Notes under the pieces: model-generated
Seen by the model: the letters and a program-made list of their open reading frames with translations, nothing else
Database searches by the model: none
What the model was told of the DNA's origin: nothing
DNA from: Salsipaludibacter sp963735045
GTDB taxonomy: Bacteria > Actinomycetota > Nitriliruptoria > Nitriliruptorales > Nitriliruptoraceae
NCBI GenBank assembly: GCA_963735045.1
Contig: CAVTIZ010000002.1
Span: forward strand, 186,001 to 250,000
Length of the DNA stretch: 64,000 nt
Reading direction: 5' to 3'
Program-made: the position numbers and the translations under genes
Shown: positions 34,955 through 44,039 of the stretch, piece by piece
Numbering within the stretch: the first letter of the stretch is position 1
Layout of the letters: each line of letters opens with the position of its first letter

Positions 34955-37447
34955 TCAGGCGCGCATGCGGCTTCCTGCGGGGTCGAACAGGCAGGTGTCG
35001 CGGCGCTCGGCGGGTCGTCGTGCGCCCAGCACCTCGACGGCGAAGCCGGTGTCGGCGGTGGCCACGTCGGCGCGGACGTAGCCCAGCGCCACGGAGGCGC
35101 GTGACCAGTGGGCGTAGCCCCCGGAGGTGACCCACCCGACCACCTCGTCGTCGTGCCAGATCGGCTCGTCGCCGAGGACGTCGGCGTCGGCGGCGTCCAC
35201 GACCAATGTGACCAGCCGCCGCGACACGCCGGCCTCCCGTGCGGCCAGCACCGCCTCGCGACCGACGAAGGCCCCCTTGTCCGGCTGCACGGCCCACCCG
35301 AGTCCGGCCTCGTCGGGGGTGTGGATCGGGCGGTACTCGGTGGCCCACGAACCGAACGACTTCTCCAGGCGCAGCGAGTCCAGCGCGCGTGCCCCGAACA
35401 GTCCCAGGTCGAACGCCGTCCCGGCCCGGGCCAGTTCGTCGAACAGCCGGAGGTGGTCGCACGGGCGACACCACAACTCCCACCCGAGGTCGCCGGTGAA
35501 GGTGATGCGCCCGGCCAGCACCGGCACCGTCCCCACCTCGATCCGGCGGATGTCGAGGAAGCCGAAGCCGTCGGGGGACACGTCGGCGGTCGTCACCGAC
35601 GCCAGCAGGTCCCGCGCCGCCGGTCCCGCGATCGACACCCCGCACCGGTCGGGCCCCCGCGAGTCGTAGCGCACCGTGCCGTCGCCGGGCAGGTGGGCGT
35701 CGAACCAGCGTTCGTAGTGGCGTTCGGCGGCGCCGGACCCGAACACCACGAAGCGTTCCGTCGCCCCATCGGCCAGGTCGTGGGCGTCGGGCGGCAGGCA
35801 GGCGACCGTGACGTCGCCCAGCAACCGCCCGTGCGGGTTGAGCAGTGGCGACAGGGCGATCCGCCCCACCGGGGGCAGCCGGTTGGCGCACAGGTGGTCC
35901 AGCCACGCCCGTGCCCCCACCCCGCGCACGTCGAAGGAGGCGAAGTTCGTGGTCTCGACCAGGCCGACGCCCTCGCGGACCAGCCGCGACTCGGCCGCCA
36001 CCGCGTCCCAGGCGTCGGAACGGCGCAGGGTCGGCGTCTCGACCCGCACCGCCGGGTCGTCGGAGAACCACAGGGCGTGCTCCAGCCCGAACGACACCCC
36101 CCACACCGCCCCCGCGTCGTCGAGCCGCCCGTGGATGGGCGAGGTGCGCAGGGGTCGCGCCGCCTCGAGTTCCTCGTTGGGGTAGGCGATGCGGAACCGA
36201 CGGCCGTAGTTCTCGCGCACCGTGGCGTCGGTGTACGCCGGCGTCGCGAAGTCGCCGAATCGTGCCACGTCCATGCCCCACACGTCGAAGCCGGGGTCAC
36301 CATCGGCGATCCAGTTCGCCAGGGCCAACCCGACCCCGCCGCCCTGGCTCAGCCCGGCCATGACCCCGGCCGCGACCCAGTGGCCGCGCTGGCCGCGTAC
36401 CGGCCCGATCAGCGGGTTGCCGTCGGGGGCGAACGTGAACGGCCCGTTGACGACCTGCTTGATCCCGACCTCGTGGAAGATCGGGAAGTGTGAGAAGGCA
36501 CGGCGGAGGTTGTCGCCGATGCGCTCCAGGTCCGGGGCCAGCAACTGGTGTCCGAAGTCCCACGGGGTCGTGTGCGGCGACCACGGCACGCCGTCGGGCT
36601 CGTAGGTGCCCAGCAGCAGGCCATCGCCCTCCTGGCGCATGTAGATCTCGCCGGCGAAGTCCATGGCGTGCAGGCCGGCTGCACGGTCGGTGCGCTCGAT
36701 GTCGGCCAGCTGCGGGACCGGCTCGGTCAGCAGGTACATGTGCTCCATCGCCAGCACCGGCAACTCGATGCCGAACATCCGCCCGACCTCCCGGGCCCAC
36801 AGCCCGCCGGCGTTGACCACGTGCTCGCAGGTGATGGTGCCGGCCTCGCCCGCCGAGCCTGCCCCGCTCCCGACCCAGTGGAGGTCCCAGCCGCCGTCGG
36901 ACCGTGCGGTGACCGACTCGACCCGGGTGTGCTGGACGACCCGTGCCCCGGCGACGCGCGCCGCGCCGGCGTAGGCGCGGGTGACGCCCGACGGGTCGAC
37001 ATGGCCCTCCATCGGGTCGTACAGGGCCCCCACGAAGTACGACTCGTCCATGAACGGCAGGATCGCCTTGGCCTCGGCGACCGTGACCAGTTCGGTGTCC
37101 ATCCCGAGGTAGCGGCCGCGGGCGTGTGCAAGTCGCAGCCAGTCCATCCGTTCGGCGGTGTCGGCCAGCATCAGCCCGCCGGTGAGGTGGATGCCGCAGT
37201 CCACCCCGGAGATGCGCTCGACCTGCTCGTAGAGCTGCACGGTGTACTGCTGCAGCGCGGCCACGTTGGGGTCGCCGTTGAGCGTGTGCATGCCCCCGGC
37301 GGCGTGCCACGTCGACCCCGACGTGAGTTCGCTGCGCTCGACCAGTACGCAGTCGGTGATCCCGACCGTCGTGAGGTGGTAGAGCACGCTGGCGCCCACG
37401 ACGCCACCACCGACGACCACGACCTGTGCGCGTTCGGGAACGGTCAT
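34955..37447 (-). CDS. Dimethylglycine/sarcosine dehydrogenase-like flavoenzyme with GCV_T domain
   Basis: This 830-aa protein has an N-terminal FAD-binding turn (VVVVGGGVVGASVLYHL). The motif SGSTWHAAGG places His48 where dimethylglycine dehydrogenase carries covalently bound FAD. A DAO domain is followed from about residue 430 by aminomethyltransferase (GCV_T) domains that bind folate (FTGDLGWELWC). It should demethylate an N-methyl amino acid, passing the one-carbon unit to tetrahydrofolate. It is the third gene of the minus-strand cluster after the IclR regulator and MttB homologue, 33 bp from the latter, so it may act on the product of MttB-type betaine demethylation (inference). Confidence 0.9.
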   Translation of the reverse strand: MTVPERAQVVVVGGGVVGASVLYHLTTVGITDCVLVERSELTSGSTWHAAGGMHTLNGDPNVAALQQYTVQLYEQVERISGVDCGIHLTGGLMLADTAERMDWLRLAHARGRYLGMDTELVTVAEAKAILPFMDESYFVGALYDPMEGHVDPSGVTRAYAGAARVAGARVVQHTRVESVTARSDGGWDLHWVGSGAGSAGEAGTITCEHVVNAGGLWAREVGRMFGIELPVLAMEHMYLLTEPVPQLADIERTDRAAGLHAMDFAGEIYMRQEGDGLLLGTYEPDGVPWSPHTTPWDFGHQLLAPDLERIGDNLRRAFSHFPIFHEVGIKQVVNGPFTFAPDGNPLIGPVRGQRGHWVAAGVMAGLSQGGGVGLALANWIADGDPGFDVWGMDVARFGDFATPAYTDATVRENYGRRFRIAYPNEELEAARPLRTSPIHGRLDDAGAVWGVSFGLEHALWFSDDPAVRVETPTLRRSDAWDAVAAESRLVREGVGLVETTNFASFDVRGVGARAWLDHLCANRLPPVGRIALSPLLNPHGRLLGDVTVACLPPDAHDLADGATERFVVFGSGAAERHYERWFDAHLPGDGTVRYDSRGPDRCGVSIAGPAARDLLASVTTADVSPDGFGFLDIRRIEVGTVPVLAGRITFTGDLGWELWCRPCDHLRLFDELARAGTAFDLGLFGARALDSLRLEKSFGSWATEYRPIHTPDEAGLGWAVQPDKGAFVGREAVLAAREAGVSRRLVTLVVDAADADVLGDEPIWHDDEVVGWVTSGGYAHWSRASVALGYVRADVATADTGFAVEVLGARRPAERRDTCLFDPAGSRMRA

Positions 37448-37480
37448 GTGGTGGCGGCCTCCGGGCTCGTGTGGTGGCGG

Positions 37481-39124
37481 TCAGTAGTCGGTGGCGACGC
37501 CACCCTCGGCGACGCGACGGTCCACGAACTCGTCGAGCTCGGCCACGACCGCGGGATCCAGCGCCGGCGGCTCCCAGGTGTCCAGCAGCTCGCGCACGAC
37601 CCGGGAGGCATGGTCCAGTGCGGTCGGCCGTCCGGCCTCGTCCCACGACTCGAAGTTGCGCCAGTCCGACAGCATCGGGGCGAAGAAGGCGTCACGGAAG
37701 CGGTCCTGGGTGTGCTGGATGCCGAAGAAGTGCCCGCCCGGTCCGACCTCGGCGATCGCCTCGACGGCCATCGTGGCGTCGTCGACCACCAACGGCTGGA
37801 GGAAGGCCATGACCATGGCGATCAGGTCGGCGTCCACGACCATCTTCTCGAACGACGCCCGCAGCCCGCCCTCCATCCAGCCGGCCCCGTGGTAGACGAT
37901 GTTGGCCCCGCCCAGCACGGCGCCCCAGAGTGAGAACATGCTCTCCCAGGCGGCCTGGGCGTCCACGGCGTTGGCGGCACACACGTTGGACGAGCGGTAC
38001 GGGACGCCCAGGTGGCGGGCCAACTGCCCACCCACCAGGGCGGCGGTCATGAACTCGGGCGTGCCGAAGGCGGGTGAGCCCGAGCGCATGTCGACGTTGG
38101 AGGTGAAGCCGCCGTACACCACCGGGGCGCCGGGCCGCACGAGCTGGGTGAAGGCGATCCCGGCCAGCGCCTCGGCGTGCTGTTGGACCAGTGCTCCGGC
38201 CACCGTGACGGGCGCCATGGCCCCGGCCAGGGTGAACGGGGTGATGATGATGACCTGGTTGCGGGCGGAGAACTCGAGGATCCCCTCCAGCATCGGGTGG
38301 TCGTAGCGCAGCGGCGAGCTGGCGTTGACCACCGACATGATCGACGGCTCCTCGTCGAGCCGGTCGGCGTCCACGCCCCGCACGATCCGGGCCATCTCCA
38401 GCGTGTCGCGGTTGCGTTGGGCACCGAGGCTGTAGGCGGCCGGGACCTTGTCGCTGGCGGTCAACAGGGTCCGGGTGGCGTGCAGGTGGCGCACCGACGG
38501 ATGCCACGTCGTGGGCTCGACCGGGTAGCCGCCGTGGAGGTGGACCACGTCCAGCACCTGGCTGAGCTTCACGAGGTCGGTGAAGTCCTGGTCGTTGCCG
38601 TCGCGGCGACCACCCCGCTCGTCGCCGACGAACGGGGCACTGGCCACGGCGGTGAACACGGTGGCGTCGCCACCGATGGGCAGGTCGCGGTCCGGGTTGG
38701 GGGCATGCAGCGTGAAGGCGTCGGGTGCCAGGCCGACCAGGTCGGTGACCAGCTCCGGGTCCAGGCGCACGCGCTCGTCGTGCACGTCCGCCCCCAGCTC
38801 GGCCCAGCGGCGGCGCGCCTCCGGGTGAAGGAAGTCCATCCCGGTCTCGGCCAGGACCCGCAGGGCCGCGTCGTGGATGGCCCCGAGCTGGTCGTCGGAC
38901 ACCGCGCGCAGCGGTTCCAGGTGGCGACGTGGCACCTGCCAGCCGGGCTGGGCGGGACCGGCGGGTGGGGTCGGCCGGGACGAGCCACGGCGACGTCGCC
39001 GCCGCGGGCGATGGCCCCGTTCGACGGCCTCGTCCAACAGCCCCCCGGCCTCCACGCCCGCTGCGTCGTCGGGCCCCCGGTCGGCCTCGCCGGGGTCGGG
39101 TGGGGGTCGCGTGGGCCCGGTCAT
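37481..39124 (-). CDS. MttB-family (non-pyrrolysine) methylamine/betaine methyltransferase
   Basis: This 547-aa protein has a Pro/Arg-rich leader of about 75 residues, then the trimethylamine:corrinoid methyltransferase (MttB) fold. Blocks include HDAALRVLAETGMDFLHPEA and GGNDQ-like RRDGNDQDFTDLVKLSQ. No in-frame amber codon is present, so it belongs to the pyrrolysine-free MttB superfamily, whose characterised members demethylate glycine betaine and other quaternary amines. No corrinoid-protein gene is within the window. The ATG at 39124 overlaps the IclR stop as ATGA, so the two are coupled. Confidence 0.9.
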   Translation of the reverse strand: MTGPTRPPPDPGEADRGPDDAAGVEAGGLLDEAVERGHRPRRRRRRGSSRPTPPAGPAQPGWQVPRRHLEPLRAVSDDQLGAIHDAALRVLAETGMDFLHPEARRRWAELGADVHDERVRLDPELVTDLVGLAPDAFTLHAPNPDRDLPIGGDATVFTAVASAPFVGDERGGRRDGNDQDFTDLVKLSQVLDVVHLHGGYPVEPTTWHPSVRHLHATRTLLTASDKVPAAYSLGAQRNRDTLEMARIVRGVDADRLDEEPSIMSVVNASSPLRYDHPMLEGILEFSARNQVIIITPFTLAGAMAPVTVAGALVQQHAEALAGIAFTQLVRPGAPVVYGGFTSNVDMRSGSPAFGTPEFMTAALVGGQLARHLGVPYRSSNVCAANAVDAQAAWESMFSLWGAVLGGANIVYHGAGWMEGGLRASFEKMVVDADLIAMVMAFLQPLVVDDATMAVEAIAEVGPGGHFFGIQHTQDRFRDAFFAPMLSDWRNFESWDEAGRPTALDHASRVVRELLDTWEPPALDPAVVAELDEFVDRRVAEGGVATDY

Positions 39125-39858
39125 GCCGCCACCGCCCGTCGCCGCGCCGACCATGCGGCGGTGATTCGCCCGGCATGGTCGCGCAGCGCGGCCTCGACCG
39201 GTGCGCGCGTGTCCGGCGTCGGGAACCGGTAGGTCGGTCCGTACACGTACAGCGCCGCGATGGCCCTCCCGTCGGGGTCGCACACCGCCGCGGCGACGCT
39301 GGACAGGTCCGCGACGTAGTCCCCGTGGCTCCATGCCACGCCACGTCGACGGGCCCTTTCGACCCGGGCCCGCAGTGGCTCGGGGTCGTCGTGGCCGGCC
39401 AGGCGGCTGGCGAGCTCGGCGCGTGGCCGGGCCGCCAGCAGCACGTCGCCGGACCCACCCCGGTCCATCGGCCACCGGGTGCCCGACCAGTCCTCGGCCC
39501 GGACCGAGCGTCGGGCGTCGACCTGGGCCACCGTCACGACCTCGTCGCCGACGGGCAGGGACAACCCGACGGACTCGTCCACGGTGGCGGCCAGCTCGAC
39601 CAGGTGGGGCCGCGCCACCGCGACCAGTGCCGCCTCGAGGTCGGCGGCCACCGCCAGGCCGGTGATGGTGGGCCCGATCCGGTAGGTGCCGTCGTCGGCC
39701 CGCGACAGGGCACCGACGGTGACGAGGGTGGCCAGCAGCCGCGCCGTGGTGGAGGTGGGCAGGTCGACCGCGGCGGCCAGGTCCACCAGGCCCAACGGAC
39801 GCTTGGCCGCCTCCTCGAGGAGGCGGATCGATCGCACGACGCTCTGGACCGGTGGCAT
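39121..39858 (-). CDS. IclR-family transcriptional regulator
   Basis: This 245-aa protein has an N-terminal winged helix (SVVRSIRLLEEAAKRPLGLVDLAAAVDLPTSTTARLLATL in overlapping segments) and a C-terminal GAF-like effector domain ending with IAALYVYGPTYRFP. It heads the methylated-amine operon and is divergent from an amine oxidase gene. A TAGGCT -10-like element lies 10 bases before its ATG, so the mRNA is nearly leaderless. It probably senses the substrate or product of the cluster. Confidence 0.92.
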   Translation of the reverse strand: MPPVQSVVRSIRLLEEAAKRPLGLVDLAAAVDLPTSTTARLLATLVTVGALSRADDGTYRIGPTITGLAVAADLEAALVAVARPHLVELAATVDESVGLSLPVGDEVVTVAQVDARRSVRAEDWSGTRWPMDRGGSGDVLLAARPRAELASRLAGHDDPEPLRARVERARRRGVAWSHGDYVADLSSVAAAVCDPDGRAIAALYVYGPTYRFPTPDTRAPVEAALRDHAGRITAAWSARRRAVAA

Positions 39859-39868
39859 GGTGCGGCCT

Positions 39869-39874
39869 AGCCTA
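39869..39874 (-). promoter_or_regulatory. -10-like element for the IclR-mttB operon
   Basis: TAGGCT on the minus strand lies 10 bases before the regulator's ATG at 39858. Confidence 0.45.
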
Positions 39875-39882
39875 CTGATGCG

Positions 39883-39906
39883 CGGGAATCTGTCCACCGA
39901 TTCCCG
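39883..39906. promoter_or_regulatory. IclR-type operator, perfect inverted repeat
   Basis: CGGGAATC-N8-GATTCCCG (arms 39883-39890 and 39899-39906) is a perfect palindrome in the 87-bp gap between the divergent IclR and oxidase genes. It abuts the regulator's -10. Size and symmetry fit an IclR dimer site. Confidence 0.75.
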
Positions 39907-39945
39907 ATGGGCGGAAACACTGCGAGGACGCGGGAGGCGGTCGCC

Positions 39946-41265
39946 ATGCCCCAGCAGCACGAGTCCGTGGACGCCGTGGTGATCGGTGCCGGCGTCATCG
40001 GCGCGTCGATCGGCCACGAGCTCGCCCGGCGGGGGTGGCGCACCTGCAACGTCGACGCCCTGGCCGAGGCCGGGTCCGGTTCGACCAGCAGCTCGTCGGC
40101 CATCGTCCGGTTCACCTACTCCACCCGGGCCGGCGTGGCCATGGCGTGGGAGGGCATGCACCACTGGGCGAACTGGGCCGACCACCTCGGCGCGGACGAC
40201 GAGCGGGGCCTGGCCCGGTTCGTGCGGTGCGGGACCGTCGTGCTGTGCGAGCCCGGGGGCCACCACGATCGCTTCCTGCCGATCTTCGACGACGTCGGGA
40301 TCCCCTACGAGCGCTGGGACCTCGACCAGCTCGTGGCCCGCTGGCCGGGCATCGAGACCGGCGTGCTGGGACCACCCCGGCCGATCGACGACGAGCGGTC
40401 GTGGGCCGACCCGACCAGGCCCCTGGAGGGCGCCGTCTTCACCCCCGACGCGGGCTACGTCAGCGACCCGCAGCTGGCCGCCCACAACCTGCAGCGCGCC
40501 ACCGAGGCCCGTGGCGGCAGCTTCCGGTTCGGCGCACGCGTGGTCGAGGTCGTGCGGGCCGACGATCGGGTGGCCGGCGTCGTGCTGGACGACGGCACGA
40601 CGGTGACCGCGCCGGTGGTCGTCAACGCCGCGGGTCCCCATTCGGGTCGGGTCAACGCCCTGGCGGGCCTGGACGGGACGATGGCCATCGGCACCCGGCC
40701 GATGCGCCACGAGGTCCACCAGGTGCCGGCGCCGTCGTCGCTGGACTGGGCCAGGACCGGGGCCCACGTGGCCGACGACGACGCCGGGGTCTACCTGCGG
40801 CCACAGGCCGGCGGGACGGAGATCCTGGTCGGTTCCACCGACCCGGCGTGCGACGACCGCGAGTGGGTCGACGATCCCGACGACTTCGATCGCTCGCCCA
40901 GCCACGCCCAGTGGGAGCGCCAGCTGATCCGGCTGGGTCGGCGCGTTCCCGACCTCGGCGTGCCCAACCAACCACGTGGCCTGGCCGACCTCTACGACGT
41001 CTCCGACGACTGGATCCCGGTCTACGACCGCACCGACCTGGACGGGTTCTACGTCGCGATCGGCACGTCGGGCAACCAGTTCAAGAACGCCGGGATCGTG
41101 GGGCACTGCATGGCCGAACTGGTGACCGCGGTGGAGGCCGGGCACGACCACGACGCCGATCCCCTGGTGGTACCCGGACCCCGCACCGGGCTCGACCTCG
41201 ACCTGGCCACGTTCGCCCGCAACCGGGCGGTCAACCCGGACAGCTCGATGTCGGTCAACGGATGA
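39946..41265 (+). CDS. FAD-dependent amine oxidase (sarcosine oxidase/DAO family)
   Basis: This 439-aa protein has the FAD turn AVVIGAGVIGASIGHEL, a SSSSAIVRFTYSTRAG segment typical of monomeric sarcosine-oxidase relatives, and the C-terminal FAD motif FYVAIGTSGNQFKNAG. The start at 39946 has GGGAGG 8 bases upstream; an ATG at 39907 would run through the operator. Divergence from the IclR-mttB-dehydrogenase operon suggests it oxidises another N-methyl amine or secondary amine intermediate. Confidence 0.88.
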   Translation: MPQQHESVDAVVIGAGVIGASIGHELARRGWRTCNVDALAEAGSGSTSSSSAIVRFTYSTRAGVAMAWEGMHHWANWADHLGADDERGLARFVRCGTVVLCEPGGHHDRFLPIFDDVGIPYERWDLDQLVARWPGIETGVLGPPRPIDDERSWADPTRPLEGAVFTPDAGYVSDPQLAAHNLQRATEARGGSFRFGARVVEVVRADDRVAGVVLDDGTTVTAPVVVNAAGPHSGRVNALAGLDGTMAIGTRPMRHEVHQVPAPSSLDWARTGAHVADDDAGVYLRPQAGGTEILVGSTDPACDDREWVDDPDDFDRSPSHAQWERQLIRLGRRVPDLGVPNQPRGLADLYDVSDDWIPVYDRTDLDGFYVAIGTSGNQFKNAGIVGHCMAELVTAVEAGHDHDADPLVVPGPRTGLDLDLATFARNRAVNPDSSMSVNG

Positions 41266-41334
41266 CCCGGGGCGGTGCCGGCGGCCGTCGCCGTGGGCGG
41301 CGTGCCTCGTACGGAATGCGTGGACACGGGGGTA

Positions 41335-41340
41335 GGCTCC
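41335..41340 (+). promoter_or_regulatory. -10-like element for the DUF4446 gene
   Basis: TAGGCT lies 25 bases before the GTG at 41366, followed by an AGGGGAG Shine-Dalgarno sequence. Confidence 0.45.
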
Positions 41341-41365
41341 CGGGGATCGTCCCAGGGGAGTCCAC

Positions 41366-41896
41366 GTGGAGATGACGACCGAGTTGGTCGTGGCCATCGC
41401 TGCTGCCGTGGTTGCGCTGGTGGCGGTGGTCGTGGCGTGGTCGTCGGCCCGTCGCGTGCGCCGCGTCGACCGCTACATCGCCGCCATGGAGGGCGACGGT
41501 GCCGGCCTCGTGTCGACCATCCAGCACCACGCCGACCAGCTCCGCGAGCTGCGCACGGACCTGCTGGTCGTCCACGACAACACGACGTTGCTGCGCCGGA
41601 TGGCCAAGGAGCCCGTCAGCCGGATCGCCCTGGTGCGCTACGACGCGTTCGAGGGCCTGGCGGGGGCCATGTCGTTCTCGCTGGCCCAGCTCGACGAGGT
41701 CGGCGACGGCATCGTGCTGTCGGCCATCGCCGGCCGCTCGGACAGCCGGCTGTACGCCAAGCCCCTCGTGGGTGGGCGCTGCGAGTACGAGCTCACCCCC
41801 GAAGAGCAGATCGCCGTCGAGCGAGCGGTGGCCGGCGAGTCCGGCGAGACGATCGTGGAGGCCGCCCGGGTGCGCCGGGGCTCGCGCGCATCCTGA
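41366..41896 (+). CDS. DUF4446 family protein
   Basis: This 176-aa protein has one N-terminal membrane helix (VVAIAAAVVALVAVVVAWSS), a short coiled coil, then the DUF4446 core (RIALVRYDAFEGLAGAMSFSLAQLD, then GIVLSAIAGRSDSRLYAKP in parts). The family is widespread in Gram-positives, with unknown function. Alternative ATG start at 41372. It precedes pheA, as in other actinobacteria. Confidence 0.9.
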   Translation: MEMTTELVVAIAAAVVALVAVVVAWSSARRVRRVDRYIAAMEGDGAGLVSTIQHHADQLRELRTDLLVVHDNTTLLRRMAKEPVSRIALVRYDAFEGLAGAMSFSLAQLDEVGDGIVLSAIAGRSDSRLYAKPLVGGRCEYELTPEEQIAVERAVAGESGETIVEAARVRRGSRAS

Positions 41897-41986
41897 CGGG
41901 CCGGCTGGCACCCTGACGGCCGGGCGCCCACACCCTCCGGCCGTTGCATCCCGCACGCCGGACACCGCGAGCAACGAGGACCTGCC

Positions 41987-42925
41987 GTGACCGTCGCCTA
42001 CCTCGGTCCCGAGGGCACCTTCACCGAGACCGCTGCTCGCCTGGTCACCGGTGGGGGCGACCTCACCTCGTGCAGCGACATCTCCCAGGTGCTGCGCCTG
42101 GTCGAGCACGGGGATGCCGAACGCGGCGTGGTCCCGATCGAGAACACCCTCGAGGGTTCGGTTCGCGCGACGGTGGACGCACTGGCCTTCGACACCGAGT
42201 TGCTGATCGAGGCCGAGCTCGAGCTGCCGATCACGCTGGTGCTCGCCGCGCCGGCCGGCACCGACGTCGCCGACGTCACCGCGGTCCTCAGCCATCCGGT
42301 GGCGCTGGCGTCGGCCCAGCGGTGGCTGACCGGCAACGTGCCCCGGGCGCTGCGCCTGCCCGCGGCGTCCACGGCGCGTGCGGCCCAGCAGGTGGCCGCG
42401 GGCGACGTCGCCGGGGACGTCGGCGACGGGGCGATCGCGGCGATCTGCAACCCGCTGGCCGTGGAGCGCTACGGGCTGCAGATGCTGGCGCGAAACATCT
42501 CCGACACGGCCGCCAACACGACCCGGTTCGTGGTCGTGGGCCATCGCGTGCCGCCGCCAACCGGGTGGGACAAGACCTCGATGGTGGTGTTCATCGACGA
42601 GAACCGGCCGGGCGCGCTGCTGACCCTGCTCGAGATCTTCGCCGAGCGGGACCTCAACCTGACCCGGTTGGAGTCGCGTCCGACGAAGGCCGAACTGGGC
42701 AACTACTGCTTCTTCCTCGACGTCGAGGGCCATCTCGCCGACGAGCGGGTCGGCGACGCCCTCGCCGCGGTGCGCCGGACCCAGCGCGAGATCAAGCTGC
42801 TGGGCTCCTACCGGCGCTCGGGGGCACGGGCCACCTCGGAGGCCGACCGGATCGCCTCCGACGACGCCGACTATCGCGCGGCGGCGGCGTGGCTGGCCGA
42901 CTGGCGGGGCCGCATCCAGGACTGA
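41987..42925 (+). CDS. pheA: Prephenate dehydratase
   Basis: This 312-aa protein has VAYLGPEGTFTETAA at the N-terminus, VPIENTLEGSVRATVD, the catalytic Thr motif NTTRFVVVG, and a C-terminal ACT domain for Phe feedback control (DENRPGALLTLLEIF, with NLTRLESRP). It converts prephenate to phenylpyruvate. The GTG start follows an ACGAGGAC Shine-Dalgarno-like sequence. It is convergent with the TrkA-C membrane protein. Confidence 0.96.
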   Translation: MTVAYLGPEGTFTETAARLVTGGGDLTSCSDISQVLRLVEHGDAERGVVPIENTLEGSVRATVDALAFDTELLIEAELELPITLVLAAPAGTDVADVTAVLSHPVALASAQRWLTGNVPRALRLPAASTARAAQQVAAGDVAGDVGDGAIAAICNPLAVERYGLQMLARNISDTAANTTRFVVVGHRVPPPTGWDKTSMVVFIDENRPGALLTLLEIFAERDLNLTRLESRPTKAELGNYCFFLDVEGHLADERVGDALAAVRRTQREIKLLGSYRRSGARATSEADRIASDDADYRAAAAWLADWRGRIQD

Positions 42926-42944
42926 CCGGGCCCCCTCGGGGCGG

Positions 42945-43793
42945 TCACAGGCCCTCCTCGAGTGGGTTGCGGCCCGGCGCCGGTGACGGGTCCGTCACCT
43001 CATCGGCGCGTCCCGCCCCGGTCCCGTCGCGGTCGCGCTGGTCGGTGACGGCGTCGGCCCGCATGGCCTCGCCGCGGGCGCCGGCAGGGCGCTCGTCGAG
43101 GTCGACGATTCGTTGCTGTGGGCCGTAGACCAGCAGGCTGTCCCCGGGCAGGACCTGCAGCGTCCCGGTCGGCGCACCCAGGTAGTCCCCGTCGCGTTGC
43201 ACCCCAAGGACCAGGATCCCCTCGTCGTTGGGACGCAACTCGGCCAGGGTCTTGTCGGCCAGCCAGTCGTTGGGTCGGACCAGCAGTTCCGAGATGCTGT
43301 AGCCCCCGTGGATCTCCAGCAGCGCCTCGTAGTCGCGCACCTCCAGGTCGGTGTAGCGACGCAGGCCACGGCGGATGACCCGGGACAGGGCACGGTCGAC
43401 GGGACGCAGGCCCATGATCCACAGCACGAGGCCGACCGCGGCGATGATCAGGGTGTAGGTGATCCACAGCGGCAGCCCACCCCCCGTGGTCCGCAACGCG
43501 ACCGTGCGTGACGTGGTGGCCGCCAGGGTCCCGATCGTGGCCACGATCCCGGCGTTTCCCGTCAGCATCAGGATCATGATGATGCGGCGACGCACCGGGT
43601 GGTTGACCACCGACTCCGACTCCGAGGACGTGAACCCGGCCCCGCTGAGTGCGGACCGGGCCTGGAAGCGGGCCGACTGCCGCGACATGCCGGTCAGGGT
43701 CAGGGCGATCGTGGCGATCCGGTTGATGATCATCGACAGCAGGACGATGATGACGATCGGGAAGATGTTGTTGAGGAAGAACGCCGGACTCAT
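42945..43793 (-). CDS. Membrane protein with TrkA-C (RCK-C) regulatory domain
   Basis: This 282-aa protein has three or four membrane helices (residues about 5-30, 70-95 and 105-130), with a cytosolic helical hairpin containing SRQSARFQARSALSGAGFT between. A TrkA-C domain follows at about 160-235 (ELLVRPNDWLADKTLAEL, LGVQRDGDYLGAP, LLVYGPQQRI). Such domains bind ligands and gate ion transporters. An acidic tail follows. It is not a full potassium channel; it may be a regulatory or small transport protein. GAGGAGG lies just upstream of the ATG. Confidence 0.85.
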   Translation of the reverse strand: MSPAFFLNNIFPIVIIVLLSMIINRIATIALTLTGMSRQSARFQARSALSGAGFTSSESESVVNHPVRRRIIMILMLTGNAGIVATIGTLAATTSRTVALRTTGGGLPLWITYTLIIAAVGLVLWIMGLRPVDRALSRVIRRGLRRYTDLEVRDYEALLEIHGGYSISELLVRPNDWLADKTLAELRPNDEGILVLGVQRDGDYLGAPTGTLQVLPGDSLLVYGPQQRIVDLDERPAGARGEAMRADAVTDQRDRDGTGAGRADEVTDPSPAPGRNPLEEGL

Positions 43794-43939
43794 GGGCCTC
43801 CTCGCCGTCCGGACCGCGGTGCGGGTCCGGACCCGTCGGCAGGCACGATAGCCCTCGGGCGGTGGCCGTCGGCGGTCCCACCGCCCGCGACGGCCCGGGG
43901 AGGCAGGGTGGTCGCCCCCGGTGGGGCACCGGGCGGGGA

Positions 43940-43945
43940 TAGCCT
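43940..43945 (+). promoter_or_regulatory. -10-like element for serS
   Basis: TAGCCT lies about 95 bases before the serS ATG. No T-box-like structure was seen in the leader. Confidence 0.4.
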
Positions 43946-44039
43946 CGCCCCGGCCCGCCCGGACGGTCGGGTCGGGCCCTCCGGGGTGCCCGGCCGATCC
44001 GCCTCGCGACCCGCCCCACGACCTCGACCAGGACCTCCC

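Noticed and set aside
37481..39124. Pyrrolysine-type MttB with read-through amber codon
   Set aside because: The frame has no internal TAG, so it belongs to the pyrrolysine-free group.
43946..44039. T-box or other riboswitch in the serS leader
   Set aside because: No T-box sequence or specifier-loop structure is visible in the roughly 95-base leader.
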